DNA from: DATGSF01 sp035302865
GTDB taxonomy: Bacteria; Bacteroidota; Bacteroidia; Chitinophagales; Chitinophagaceae
DNA: 24,648 bases
NCBI GenBank assembly: GCA_035302865.1
Contig: DATGSF010000096.1
Location: 1 to 24,648 of the forward strand
Reading direction: 5' to 3'
In this document: piece by piece, positions 1 through 8,528 of the stretch
How positions within the stretch are numbered: the first letter of the stretch is position 1
How the letters are laid out: every line of letters starts with the position of its first letter
The notes under the pieces: model-generated
Database searches by the model: none
What the model saw: only the letters and a program-made list of their open reading frames with translations
Told to the model about the DNA's origin: nothing
Program-made: the position numbers and the translations under genes

Positions 1-354
1 GAGTTAAGGTTAGAAAAAAGTTTTTATTTTTTTATATCTAAAACAACCATGTGCTTAAATTTTTAAAAGAAATTTGAGAAAAGTTTTCATTTTAAATAGA
101 TATGATTATATTTAGGCTAAAATAGAATTATCTGTGAAATAAAAAGTGAAGTAATTGCTTTTATTATCGATAATAATTCTTTTATTTTAACCCAAGATTT
201 TATAAAATTATAGAATAATAAAAATAATTTTATTAATTGTTTAGGGATAATCAAAAATTTTTTGCACTTTTAACACCTAAACAATAAATGGATACATAGT
301 ATCATTAAGAATTAATTTTTAAATAATTGTAAATATCCATAACTAGCAATAATT
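1..354. other. Gene-free AT-rich leader upstream of the PorP/SprF-like gene
   Basis: No open frame of convincing length or codon use is present, and no end of an upstream gene is visible. The only ordered element I see is a perfect 16-bp palindrome, TTATTATCGATAATAA, at 161-176. I could not find a clear TTG-N20-TAnnTTTG promoter for the gene at 355, although transcription must start here or further left. SprF/PorP genes often lie just downstream of a giant adhesin gene. If one exists here, it must end before base 1. Confidence 0.6.
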
Positions 355-1410
355 ATGAAGAGTAGATTTACCAAAGGAATAATAGGCTGCGCAATAATGT
401 TTACATTTGGAATGGGCCAATCACAGGCTCAAGATGTTCATTTTACGCAGTTTGATGCATCACCTTTAATACTTAATCCATCCAACACTGGAGCTTTTGA
501 TGGTGATTTTAGAGCATCAGCTATATATAGAGATCAATGGAGAAGTGCCCTAGGTGCTGCAGCATTTAAAACAGTTGCTTTCTCATTTGATATGCCAGTA
601 ATACGCGATATTAGCATTGATGACTATTTAGCAGCTGGTGTACAGTTTTATGGAGATAAAGCTGGAGATGGAAACCTTTCGAATATGACAGCTATGCTTT
701 CTGTAGCATATCACAAATTTTTAGGTTCAAATGCTGATAAAGTGTTATCTGTTGGCTTCCAAGGTGGTTATTCTCAAAAGAGCTTAGATTTAAGTAGATT
801 GTATTTTGGTAATGAATTTAATGAAGGGAATTGGAATAGTGGAACTTCTAATGAATTCGATTGGTTACAAACAAAAACTGATGGATTTTTAATTAATGCT
901 GGTATATCTTACTCTCAGGCTATAGGAGATAAGTTTTCTTATGTTTTAGGTGTAGGGGTAAATAATATAAATCAACCTTTAGAATCTTTTGATAGTCGTC
1001 AATTAAGTCAAGACGTTGGTTTAGGTATGCGTTATACTGGTCAGCTAGGTATGATTATCGGTGTGAATGATAGATTCTCAATAAGACCTGCTGCATTATT
1101 CCAATCGCAAGCATCAACAATGGAAATAATTGGAGGATCCGAGTTTCATTATAAACTGGGTCAAGATTATGACTTGCCTACTGCTATGGCTATTTATGCT
1201 GGAGGTTGGTATAGACACCAAGATGCTGTAATGGCAACAGTTGGATTAGAATACAAAGGGTTTCGATTAGGCTTTGGTTATGATTATACAACTTCTAACT
1301 TAAGTCAATCAACTAGTGGTAATGGAGGCTTTGAAGTATCTTTAAGATATGTAGCTCCGAATCCTTTAACTTCAGCAATGAAATTATTATATCCTTGTTC
1401 TAGGTTCTAG
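355..1410 (+). CDS. PorP/SprF family type IX secretion outer membrane protein
   Basis: A 351-residue exported protein of the PorP/SprF family, which are 14-strand-type outer membrane proteins that help type IX secretion or hold secreted cargo at the surface. The start ATG at 355 is followed by a lysine/arginine-containing signal peptide ending near residue 26 (AQD). Next comes the family hallmark near residues 37-63: L-x-L-N-P-S-N-T-G, then R-x-S-A-x-Y-R-D-Q-W. The rest alternates short hydrophobic and polar stretches typical of a beta-barrel. The OmpA-type gene starts 61 bp downstream on the same strand with no terminator between them, so they are probably co-transcribed. In Porphyromonas PorP interacts with PorE, and in Flavobacterium SprF serves the adhesin SprB. 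Which role this copy plays cannot be told from sequence, because Bacteroidota carry many paralogues. The product family is clear. Confidence 0.9.
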   Translation: MKSRFTKGIIGCAIMFTFGMGQSQAQDVHFTQFDASPLILNPSNTGAFDGDFRASAIYRDQWRSALGAAAFKTVAFSFDMPVIRDISIDDYLAAGVQFYGDKAGDGNLSNMTAMLSVAYHKFLGSNADKVLSVGFQGGYSQKSLDLSRLYFGNEFNEGNWNSGTSNEFDWLQTKTDGFLINAGISYSQAIGDKFSYVLGVGVNNINQPLESFDSRQLSQDVGLGMRYTGQLGMIIGVNDRFSIRPAALFQSQASTMEIIGGSEFHYKLGQDYDLPTAMAIYAGGWYRHQDAVMATVGLEYKGFRLGFGYDYTTSNLSQSTSGNGGFEVSLRYVAPNPLTSAMKLLYPCSRF

Positions 1411-1471
1411 AAAAGTAAAAATCGAAATTAAAGTTTAATATATAATTTTTTAATAAGAATATAGTTTACAC

Positions 1472-3661
1472 ATGAAACGAATTTGGCTTGTTTTTACTGT
1501 CATGTCTTCATTATTTGTTTTTACAGAAGCAAATAATGAAATTCATGCACAAAGATCTAAATATACAGATAAATCAAATGACCCAGTACAAAAATTGGGC
1601 TACGAAAAAAAATTGCGTTGGGCGGATAAGCTTTTTAGTCTTGGTAGTTTTAATAATGCAGTTGAATATTACCAACAACTATTAAAAGAACAGCCAAGGA
1701 ATCCTTATCTAGTTTATCAAATAGCAGAAGGTTCTTGGTTTCAAAGAGATTATAAAATAGCTGCAACAAATTATGAATATGCATATTCTTTGGCACCAGC
1801 TATATACCCTGAAGCCTTATACAAATATGCCTTAATGTTAAAAATGCAAGGAAGGTATGATGAAGCTATCGAACAGTTTGAAAGATATCTAGAAGAAAAT
1901 GACAGAAAACTAGATAAGAAAACAATTCAGAGGGTAAATACTGAAATTAAAGGGTGCGAAATGGCAAAAAACTCAATGAATAATCCATTGCCAGCTACTG
2001 TTAAAAATTTAGGTGAAAATGTAAATACAGCCTATACGGAGCTTTCTCCAATCCCTCTAGGAGACACTGCATTACTTTTTGCGAGCATGAATGCAAACCA
2101 ATTAGTTGATGTGGAAAATTCAAGAAGAGAGGATTATGTTTCGCGTTTTAAAGTTTCTAAAAAATTCGATTCTGAAAGATTTGATGTTGTAGATACATTT
2201 CAATGGCCATTAGAGTTTAACGATGGAGAATTTAATGATAAAAGATATCATGTAGGGAATGGTTCATACAGCCCTGGCGGTGATATGTTTTTCTTTACAA
2301 AATGTATCGAAGATGCCAAAGATCCAAAAGAAATGAATTGCCGAATTTTCGTTTCTCATTTTGAAGATTCTAAATGGACTAAGCCAGAAGAGCTTGGATT
2401 TGGTATTAATGATAAAAATTCTTCTAGTACGCATCCTTTTATGGCAAAAATTGGAAAAAATGAAGTGTTGTTTTTCTCATCAAATAGAGAACTACAAAGT
2501 CGAGGTGGTTATGATATTTGGTATTCAGTTTATGATAGTAGACAAAAAAGATATAGAAGACCCCAAAATGCTGGGAAGCAAATTAATACACAAGGAGATG
2601 AAATCACTCCTTATTATGATGAAAGAGAAGGAAAATTATACTTCGCTTCTAATGGCTGGGTAGGTTTAGGAGGATTTGATATTTATTCAGCTGAAGGAGG
2701 TCCTTCAAGATATGAAAATCTTAGAAACCTAGGGTATCCAATCAATACTTCTGCGGACGAAATGTATTATGTTTTAGATCCTTCTGGAAAACCTGATGCC
2801 TATTTAGTATCTAATAGAGAAGGATCAATAGCTTTAACGAATCCTACTTGTTGTGATGATATTTGGAGAGTGCAGTTTGAACCATCTTTAATTGTAAAAG
2901 GTAAGGTGTTAAATCAAAAAAATAATAAAAAAATCTCCGAAGTTGTTGTAAAAATGGTTAATGATGAAGGTGATGTGAAAACGTATAATTCTAAAGATGG
3001 AGAGTTCGAATTTTTATTAGCTAGAAATCATACTTACTCTTTCTCTGCTGATAAACAAAATTTCTATTCTTCTGAACCGGGATCAATAAGTACAATAGGT
3101 GTTAAAAGATCTGATCCTGATGAAGAAATGACTTTAACCATTTACATGGATAGTATCACAATCGACGAAGAGTTTGAACTTAATAATATTTATTATGAAT
3201 TTGATAGAGCTAATTTAACAGATAGATCGATTGCTTCTTTAGAAAATCTAATAAAATTAATGAAAAATAATCCTTCATTGGATGTTGAAATTAATGCATA
3301 TACAGATAGTAGAGGTAAGGATAGTTATAACCTTGCATTGTCTCAACAAAGAGCTGAAGCTGTTGTGGATTACTTAGTGAATCATGGTATTTCAAGAAGT
3401 AGATTATCAGCTAAAGGTAATGGTGCATCCAATTTTGTAGCTCCTAATACTATCGATGGTAGAGATAATCCTGAAGGTCGTGCTGAAAATAGAAGAACAA
3501 CCTTTAAAATTATTAATGATGTTCCAACTAGAAGAACGATTTATGATTCTTCTAAACCAGGTACAATTGGTGAGCAGCGTGAATTCTTAGATGTAAATGA
3601 AGAAGATGCTGGTGGAGGTGGAGATGATTTCGGTTATCCTGGAAGTAGAACCAATAGTTAA
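1472..3661 (+). CDS. PorE-like OmpA family protein (TPR, PD40 propeller, CRD, OmpA domains)
   Basis: A 729-residue periplasmic/outer-membrane-associated protein. Domains in order: signal peptide about 1-27; TPR-like helices about 45-165 (two or three repeats, for example EAIEQFERYLEEN); WD40-like PD40 beta-propeller about 190-455, with repeated F-F-S-S-N-R, G-G-Y-D-I-W and G-G-F-D-I-Y blades; a carboxypeptidase-regulatory-like beta sandwich about 475-540; and an OmpA-C peptidoglycan-binding domain about 570-680 with Y-Y-E-F-D, Y-T-D-S-R-G and N-L-A-L-S-Q-Q-R-A. This order is the one described for PorE of the type IX secretion system, which ties the PorK/N/P complex to peptidoglycan. The tail is glycine/aspartate rich. 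Pairing with the PorP/SprF-like gene 61 bp upstream supports that role. It may instead be one of the paralogous pairs that serve a specific adhesin. The domain assignment is firm; the name PorE is inference. Confidence 0.87.
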   Translation: MKRIWLVFTVMSSLFVFTEANNEIHAQRSKYTDKSNDPVQKLGYEKKLRWADKLFSLGSFNNAVEYYQQLLKEQPRNPYLVYQIAEGSWFQRDYKIAATNYEYAYSLAPAIYPEALYKYALMLKMQGRYDEAIEQFERYLEENDRKLDKKTIQRVNTEIKGCEMAKNSMNNPLPATVKNLGENVNTAYTELSPIPLGDTALLFASMNANQLVDVENSRREDYVSRFKVSKKFDSERFDVVDTFQWPLEFNDGEFNDKRYHVGNGSYSPGGDMFFFTKCIEDAKDPKEMNCRIFVSHFEDSKWTKPEELGFGINDKNSSSTHPFMAKIGKNEVLFFSSNRELQSRGGYDIWYSVYDSRQKRYRRPQNAGKQINTQGDEITPYYDEREGKLYFASNGWVGLGGFDIYSAEGGPSRYENLRNLGYPINTSADEMYYVLDPSGKPDAYLVSNREGSIALTNPTCCDDIWRVQFEPSLIVKGKVLNQKNNKKISEVVVKMVNDEGDVKTYNSKDGEFEFLLARNHTYSFSADKQNFYSSEPGSISTIGVKRSDPDEEMTLTIYMDSITIDEEFELNNIYYEFDRANLTDRSIASLENLIKLMKNNPSLDVEINAYTDSRGKDSYNLALSQQRAEAVVDYLVNHGISRSRLSAKGNGASNFVAPNTIDGRDNPEGRAENRRTTFKIINDVPTRRTIYDSSKPGTIGEQREFLDVNEEDAGGGGDDFGYPGSRTNS

Positions 3662-3689
3662 TAATTACAATTTTTAATGTATTTTAGAC

Positions 3690-3727
3690 ACAATAGCCCG
3701 ACTTTTATCGGGCTGTTGTATTTTTTA
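3690..3727 (+). terminator. Rho-independent terminator of the PorP-PorE-like unit
   Basis: A 12-bp stem (3690-3701 with 3708-3719, one G-U pair) encloses a 6-nt loop. The core is AGCCCGA/TCGGGCT, and it is followed by A and six T residues from 3721-3727. It lies 29 bp after the stop of the OmpA-type gene. Confidence 0.9.
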
Positions 3728-4089
3728 GTGTACATTTAATAAGCAAAAACTCATTGGATGAAGTGTTTTTTTTAGACATATACATAAAAGAAGGAAATGG
3801 AGTAAAAGCTAATAGTTAATTTAAAAGTTATAACGATTTAGAATGCATAGTAAAATACCATTTCTGCTTTAACTGTATAACTCAATTAAATAAGTCAAAC
3901 GATCAAAGATTTTTCTGGTTTACAATAGCATAATGAGCTTTGAAAATACGGATATTAATTATATGAAAACTGGAATTTGAGTAAGTTTTCTTTTGTGAAT
4001 TATCTAATTTAAAGTTTTGATTTAGCCACTATTTTATTATTTTTATATTTTTCGTAATACTTTTGTTCCAAAGTAATTAATACTATTTA
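3728..4089. other. 362-bp intergenic stretch before the methyltransferase gene
   Basis: It is AT rich and has no open frame worth calling on either strand. Apart from a promoter-like TACTTTTG at 4058-4065, I see no repeat or hairpin of note. Confidence 0.6.
4058..4065 (+). promoter_or_regulatory. Putative -7 element of the methyltransferase gene
   Basis: TACTTTTG fits the Bacteroidota TAnnTTTG -7 consensus and sits 24 nt before the ATG at 4090. No TTG was found at the expected 19-21 nt upstream, so this is weaker than the other promoters in the window. Confidence 0.4.
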
Positions 4090-4872
4090 ATGGATATTTG
4101 TGAAACAACTACATATAAATCAGGAGCATTTGATAGACACCCTTGGGAGATTGCTCGAGCAAGAGCTGTCCATTCTTTATTATCTGATGTTATTTCTAAA
4201 GGCGATGATACTACTATTCTTGATTTAGGTTGTGGAGATGTTTTTGTTGCTTCTTTTCTATCTAATAAATTTCCTAATAGTGCATTTCATTGTGTGGACA
4301 CAGCTTTTAATGATGAAATAATTGAACAATACAACAAGTCAATAAAAGGTCAACCAATTTATCTATATCCTTCTATAGATGAATATGAGGATAAAACTTT
4401 GGATAAAATTAATGTTGTCCTTCTGTTAGATGTTATTGAACATATTGAAAATGAAATTGAATTTTTAAAAGAATTGTCTCTATCAAAAAAAATTACATCA
4501 GAAACAATATTTATTATAACGGTTCCTGCTTTTCAATCTTTATTTAGCAATCATGATATCTATTTAAATCATTTTAGAAGATATGATATTAAAACATTAA
4601 AAGAGAGATTGGCTAGAGGTAATATTACAGTTGAAAAAACTGGTTACTTTTTCTTTTCTTTATTTATAATTAGATGGCTTCAAAAAAGAGTTCAAAAAGA
4701 ATATGATTTAAATAAAGAAAAAGGAGTTGGAGCTTATAAATCCAAAGGATTGCTTGATGTTTTATTAGAAAATATTTTATATATTGATTTTAGAGCTAGT
4801 AAATTACTTCGTAAAATTGGATTTTCTCTTCCAGGTTTATCTTGCTTTGCAATATGTCGGAAATCACAATAA
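4090..4872 (+). CDS. Class I SAM-dependent methyltransferase
   Basis: A 260-residue protein with a Rossmann-type methyltransferase fold. The SAM-binding motif I (I-L-D-L-G-C-G-D) is at about 43-50, and a likely ribose-binding acidic residue is at Asp70. The motif L-L-L-D-V-I-E-H-I-E-N is at about 111-121. A family-typical T-V-P-A-F-x-S-L-F-S-N-H-D then H-F-R-R-Y-D runs about 144-166. Relatives with this 'VPA...HD...H(Y/F)RRY' signature often sit beside dolichol-phosphate-mannose-like or cell-surface glycosyltransferases, but here the gene stands alone. It has a 360-bp gene-free stretch before it and a hairpin after it. The substrate cannot be told. The C-terminal third is basic with hydrophobic patches, and I do not see clear membrane helices. 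Confidence 0.85.
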   Translation: MDICETTTYKSGAFDRHPWEIARARAVHSLLSDVISKGDDTTILDLGCGDVFVASFLSNKFPNSAFHCVDTAFNDEIIEQYNKSIKGQPIYLYPSIDEYEDKTLDKINVVLLLDVIEHIENEIEFLKELSLSKKITSETIFIITVPAFQSLFSNHDIYLNHFRRYDIKTLKERLARGNITVEKTGYFFFSLFIIRWLQKRVQKEYDLNKEKGVGAYKSKGLLDVLLENILYIDFRASKLLRKIGFSLPGLSCFAICRKSQ

Positions 4873-5001
4873 TTACGTCATATAATGACTAAACTGAGAA
4901 TTAAGAGAAATAATATTTTCGAGATGTTTCTCTCATTTGAAATTTATCTAGGGATATTCTGAAACAAAATAATTTCTTTTTTTCTCGTAATAGAAATATA
5001 T

Positions 5002-5045
5002 ATAATGCTTCTTTTTCATGAATTTATTAGAAAAAGAAGCATTAT
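5002..5045. terminator. Bidirectional terminator between convergent genes
   Basis: A perfect 16-bp stem, ATAATGCTTCTTTTTC at 5002-5017 pairing with 5030-5045, has a 12-nt loop. It lies between the ends of the rightward methyltransferase gene (4872) and the leftward dihydroorotase gene (5064). The T/A-rich arms and the position suit a shared terminator, though neither side has a long clean T-run. Confidence 0.7.
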
Positions 5046-5063
5046 TATTATAAGCATCTGCTA

Positions 5064-6410
5064 TTATATCCTATCAAATATTAATCTCTGTGATGCTCCT
5101 AGAGAGGACTCAATTATTTCTCCCTGTTTGTATACTAAGGCACCATTAACAAATGTGCTGTCTATGCTATGACTAAATATAGTGTTTTCTAATGGCGACC
5201 AATTGCATTTATATAAAATGTTATCTTTAGTAATAGTAAAAGATTTCTCTTTATCAACAATTACGCAATCAGCCCAAAATCCTTCTCTTATATAGCCTCT
5301 ATCTTTTATCTTATAACATATTGCGGGAGCGTGACACATCTTATCCACAATTTTTTCATAACTTATTTTTCCTTTTTTTGCATATTCTAACATGAGCAAT
5401 AAGGAGTGTTGCACCAGTGGAAGCCCTGAAGGAGAATTTGGGTATTCTTGTTGTTTTTCTTCCCAAGTGTGTGGTGCATGATCTGTTGCTATAATATCCA
5501 ATGAATCATTTAAAAGTGCTTTCCATAGTGCTTCTCTATCTTCAATAGATTTTATAGCGGGATTACACTGTATTAGTGTTCCTTTCTCTGCATAATCTGC
5601 TGCGCTGAAATGCAAATGATGAACACAAACTTCCGAAGTAATTCTTTTTTCTTCTAAAGGGATTAAGTTTCCAAATAGAGGTAATTCTTTTTTAGTAGAA
5701 ATATGGAGAATATGTAATCTGGAATTATATTTCTGTGCTAATTGAACTGCAAACATTGATGATTTGTAACATGCTTCATCATTTCTAATTAAAGGATGAA
5801 AGGATGCATTATTTGCATGGGGATATTTTTTTTGATTTTCTTTTATTGTGTTTTCATCCTCGCAATGTGTTGCAATAAGTAATTCAGATTTGCTGAAAAT
5901 CTCAATTAATGTATTATAGTCATCAACTAACATATTTCCAGTGCTACTTCCCATAAATATTTTTATTCCAGCCACATCTTTTTTATATGAATTTGCTTGT
6001 AATACTTCTTCGATATTATTATTTGCAGCTCCTAAAAAAAATGAATGATTAACTAAAGAGTGCTTTTTAGCGATATCGAATTTTTCTTCTAGTCTTTCCT
6101 TTGTTATTGTTGGAGGATTGGTATTGGGCATCTCCATAAATGATGTAACTCCACCTGCTGCCGCTGCTCTTGATTCTGTGTAAATATTAGCTTTGTGTGT
6201 TAAACCTGGTTCTCTAAAATGAACTTGATTGTCTATAACTCCAGGTATAAGCATTTTGCCTTCACCATTTATTTCTTCATAATTATTATTATTAGAAATA
6301 TTTTTTTCAATTTTCTCAAATCTTCCATTCTTTATTAATACGTCAGAATGGAATTTTTGATTTTCATTAATTATAAGTATATTTTTGATTAAAATATTAT
6401 TGTTTTTCAT
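5064..6410 (-). CDS. pyrC: Dihydroorotase (class I, amidohydrolase superfamily)
   Basis: A 448-residue cytoplasmic metal enzyme that cyclises carbamoyl-aspartate to dihydroorotate in pyrimidine synthesis. Visible motifs are G-V-I-D-N-Q-V-H-F-R-E-P-G at 57-69, A-G-I-K-I-F-M-G (Lys150) at 147-154, and T-H-C-E-D-E with His182. Further on are L-H-I-L-H-I-S-T with His236 and I-I-A-T-D-H-A-P-H with Asp310. The first metal-binding histidine of the usual D-x-H-x-H is Gln62. I recall this D-Q-V-H form from other Bacteroidota dihydroorotases, so it is probably a lineage variant. Lys150 sits where hydantoinase-like relatives carry a carbamylated lysine. The gene overlaps the end of the membrane-protein gene by 14 bp, so translation is probably coupled and the two are co-transcribed. 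Allantoinase or dihydropyrimidinase is a less likely alternative. Confidence 0.87.
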   Translation of the reverse strand: MKNNNILIKNILIINENQKFHSDVLIKNGRFEKIEKNISNNNNYEEINGEGKMLIPGVIDNQVHFREPGLTHKANIYTESRAAAAGGVTSFMEMPNTNPPTITKERLEEKFDIAKKHSLVNHSFFLGAANNNIEEVLQANSYKKDVAGIKIFMGSSTGNMLVDDYNTLIEIFSKSELLIATHCEDENTIKENQKKYPHANNASFHPLIRNDEACYKSSMFAVQLAQKYNSRLHILHISTKKELPLFGNLIPLEEKRITSEVCVHHLHFSAADYAEKGTLIQCNPAIKSIEDREALWKALLNDSLDIIATDHAPHTWEEKQQEYPNSPSGLPLVQHSLLLMLEYAKKGKISYEKIVDKMCHAPAICYKIKDRGYIREGFWADCVIVDKEKSFTITKDNILYKCNWSPLENTIFSHSIDSTFVNGALVYKQGEIIESSLGASQRLIFDRI

Positions 6411-8466
6411 AAGAAAGTTCTTTTTTTACACCTTTATTTTCAAATACTTCTGCTCGCGTTCTAGGTGTGTTTGGAGGATAAATAAAATCTAAAGGGAATC
6501 GAACAAAATATTTCCAAACTGCTACTGCAGCATCTGGCACAATCCTTAAATTTAAACCTCTAGAGCGAATTGCTACTAAGAATGCTATGGAAAAACTAAT
6601 AAAGAAATTAAAGAAACCAATTCCTATCACTCCAATACTAGTCCAAACCCAATTATAAGTAGATAAATTATTATTTAGTTCTTCTACTCCAAAGCCATAA
6701 TATGCAGTTGAAATTGTTATATGTCTTATATCAAAAGGAATACCAAAGAAATTCCCCACCAGATCAGCATATCCTAACATGAAACCTAAAGATATATTTC
6801 CTACAATCCCACCTAGATTTTTGACGATATAATCAGCAGTTTTATTTAAAGTATTAGGTTTTAAGTAATTTCTTAATTTAGGATGATTCTTGATTCTAGG
6901 TCCTATTTTTCCGTATATTGATTTGTTATCTAAATAACCTGTTATAATACCACTAGTAAATAAGAATACTCCTGTTATGCTTGCGTACATCCAGGCTAAA
7001 CTTTTAAGTGGCTGTTGTGCTTCTAAGTGCGCTATACTTGCTTCTTCTCCTGAAAATAATCTAGTTCCAGTTAACTGAAACCATGCTACAGCTAACAAAT
7101 AAGCAGTAGGGAATGTTATTAAAATATTACCTGCAAAGGATGCAAATTGGCTTCTCCATACTTTTCCAAACGTTATTGCAAAGCTTTCAAAGGAAAGATT
7201 TTGATTTTTTCTTTTATCTAGCGAGCTTGCTAATGCTGATGCAGTCATTGTCGGTTGTTTTGTTGCTAATGCTGCACCTGTAACAAATAACAATACAAAG
7301 GCTCCTGCGTAATTAACAGAATACCAGAAGTTTTGCCAAAATGGTGCTAAATCTAATTTGGCTAATAATGCCTTAAATAAAGCTGCAAAGCCAATGATTA
7401 CACCACCTGCACAAGAGGCATAGAAGAAATTTTTGTAATCTGATTTGGTGGTAGTAATGTAATGTTCTCCAGAAGCACTTTTATGTTCCGTAATCTGATA
7501 TGCAAGAAGTTCCGAGTTTTTAAGGAATAAATTGTGTAAGCTATATTGTTGATTGATGCTGGTGATTACTATTGTAAATACTCTAGTTGCATTACTAATT
7601 ATACGTTTTTTATAAATCCCTGGAGTAATTATAGTTATTAGTTCAATCATTCGTTTTAGCTGTTGCCCAGTTCGCAATAATATATATGATTGACTTATAT
7701 CAGTACCATAAATCTGAGTTCCAGAGCGAATTTCTAATAATATACTTTGACATTCGGTGATTGCTTTTAATGCATCTTCAGCACTTTCCATTATGAGCGC
7801 CTCAGAGGTATTAGGGGAGGAAACTAAATTTACAAACTCTAATATTGCCTTATTTTGTTGAATAAAGGGTGTTAAGAGCTCTTCATCAGTAGATTTAATG
7901 TTTTTTAGTTCATCTTCAAAACCTAAACTTGTCACTCTATAGGATAAAACGGTTAGTGCATTTTTTATATCCTTGCTAATATTGACGTTCTCTTTTTCGA
8001 TTTCACCAGTGATCAATTCAAAAAAATCTTGCCAAACCTCTTCTGGTATTTGTTTTATCCATTTAAAATCTTTCTTTTTGTAAAAAGCTCTTTCTAAAAG
8101 ATAGGTTAAGCTTCTTTTATCTCTTAAAGGGGGTAGAACTTTGTGTCGAAATTGTTTCCAAGCTTCTGAAAAAAAGGTTCCACTTTTTAAAATACCAACA
8201 TCAGACAATAAGGACTCACTACTTCTATTTTCTAGAATATAAGCCACCATTTTTTCTACGCCTCTAGCAAATTGCTTATCTTTTTCTAAAGCTTCCATTA
8301 ATATTTTTAAATAATGAACTGAAGCTTCTTTATAAGGCCTTATATATTCAATAAGGTCTATGAATAAGCTACCATACCTATTGGGGTCTGGAGATGCTTT
8401 AAGATTTGTAGCTAAACTTTCTAAAAGCTCATTTTTTGATATTTTCTTTCTGAAGAATAATTTCAT
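6397..8466 (-). CDS. Membrane protein of the 'site-specific recombinase' Gcr family
   Basis: A 689-residue protein resembling the family named SpecificRecomb/Gcr after an early Neisseria report. Residues 1 to about 345 are helical and soluble. From about 350 to 640 there are roughly six or seven hydrophobic segments interleaved with conserved polar blocks: K-Q-P-T-M-T-A-S-A-L-A, W-R-S-Q-F-A-S-F-A-G-N, Y-L-D-N-K, and F-G-I-P-F-D-I-R-H-I-T-I-S. None of the catalytic residues of tyrosine or serine recombinases is recognisable, so the name should not be taken as a function. It sits 62 bp after the E1 dehydrogenase gene and overlaps pyrC by 14 bp, which suggests one leftward operon. Family membership is judged from memory of the conserved blocks. 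The true role is unknown. Confidence 0.75.
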   Translation of the reverse strand: MKLFFRKKISKNELLESLATNLKASPDPNRYGSLFIDLIEYIRPYKEASVHYLKILMEALEKDKQFARGVEKMVAYILENRSSESLLSDVGILKSGTFFSEAWKQFRHKVLPPLRDKRSLTYLLERAFYKKKDFKWIKQIPEEVWQDFFELITGEIEKENVNISKDIKNALTVLSYRVTSLGFEDELKNIKSTDEELLTPFIQQNKAILEFVNLVSSPNTSEALIMESAEDALKAITECQSILLEIRSGTQIYGTDISQSYILLRTGQQLKRMIELITIITPGIYKKRIISNATRVFTIVITSINQQYSLHNLFLKNSELLAYQITEHKSASGEHYITTTKSDYKNFFYASCAGGVIIGFAALFKALLAKLDLAPFWQNFWYSVNYAGAFVLLFVTGAALATKQPTMTASALASSLDKRKNQNLSFESFAITFGKVWRSQFASFAGNILITFPTAYLLAVAWFQLTGTRLFSGEEASIAHLEAQQPLKSLAWMYASITGVFLFTSGIITGYLDNKSIYGKIGPRIKNHPKLRNYLKPNTLNKTADYIVKNLGGIVGNISLGFMLGYADLVGNFFGIPFDIRHITISTAYYGFGVEELNNNLSTYNWVWTSIGVIGIGFFNFFISFSIAFLVAIRSRGLNLRIVPDAAVAVWKYFVRFPLDFIYPPNTPRTRAEVFENKGVKKELSYEKQ

Positions 8467-8528
8467 GTGTTACAATTGAAGTGTCTTTTATAAGCTTTTT
8501 AATTTTAAATATTCCTTTAAAAAAGCAA

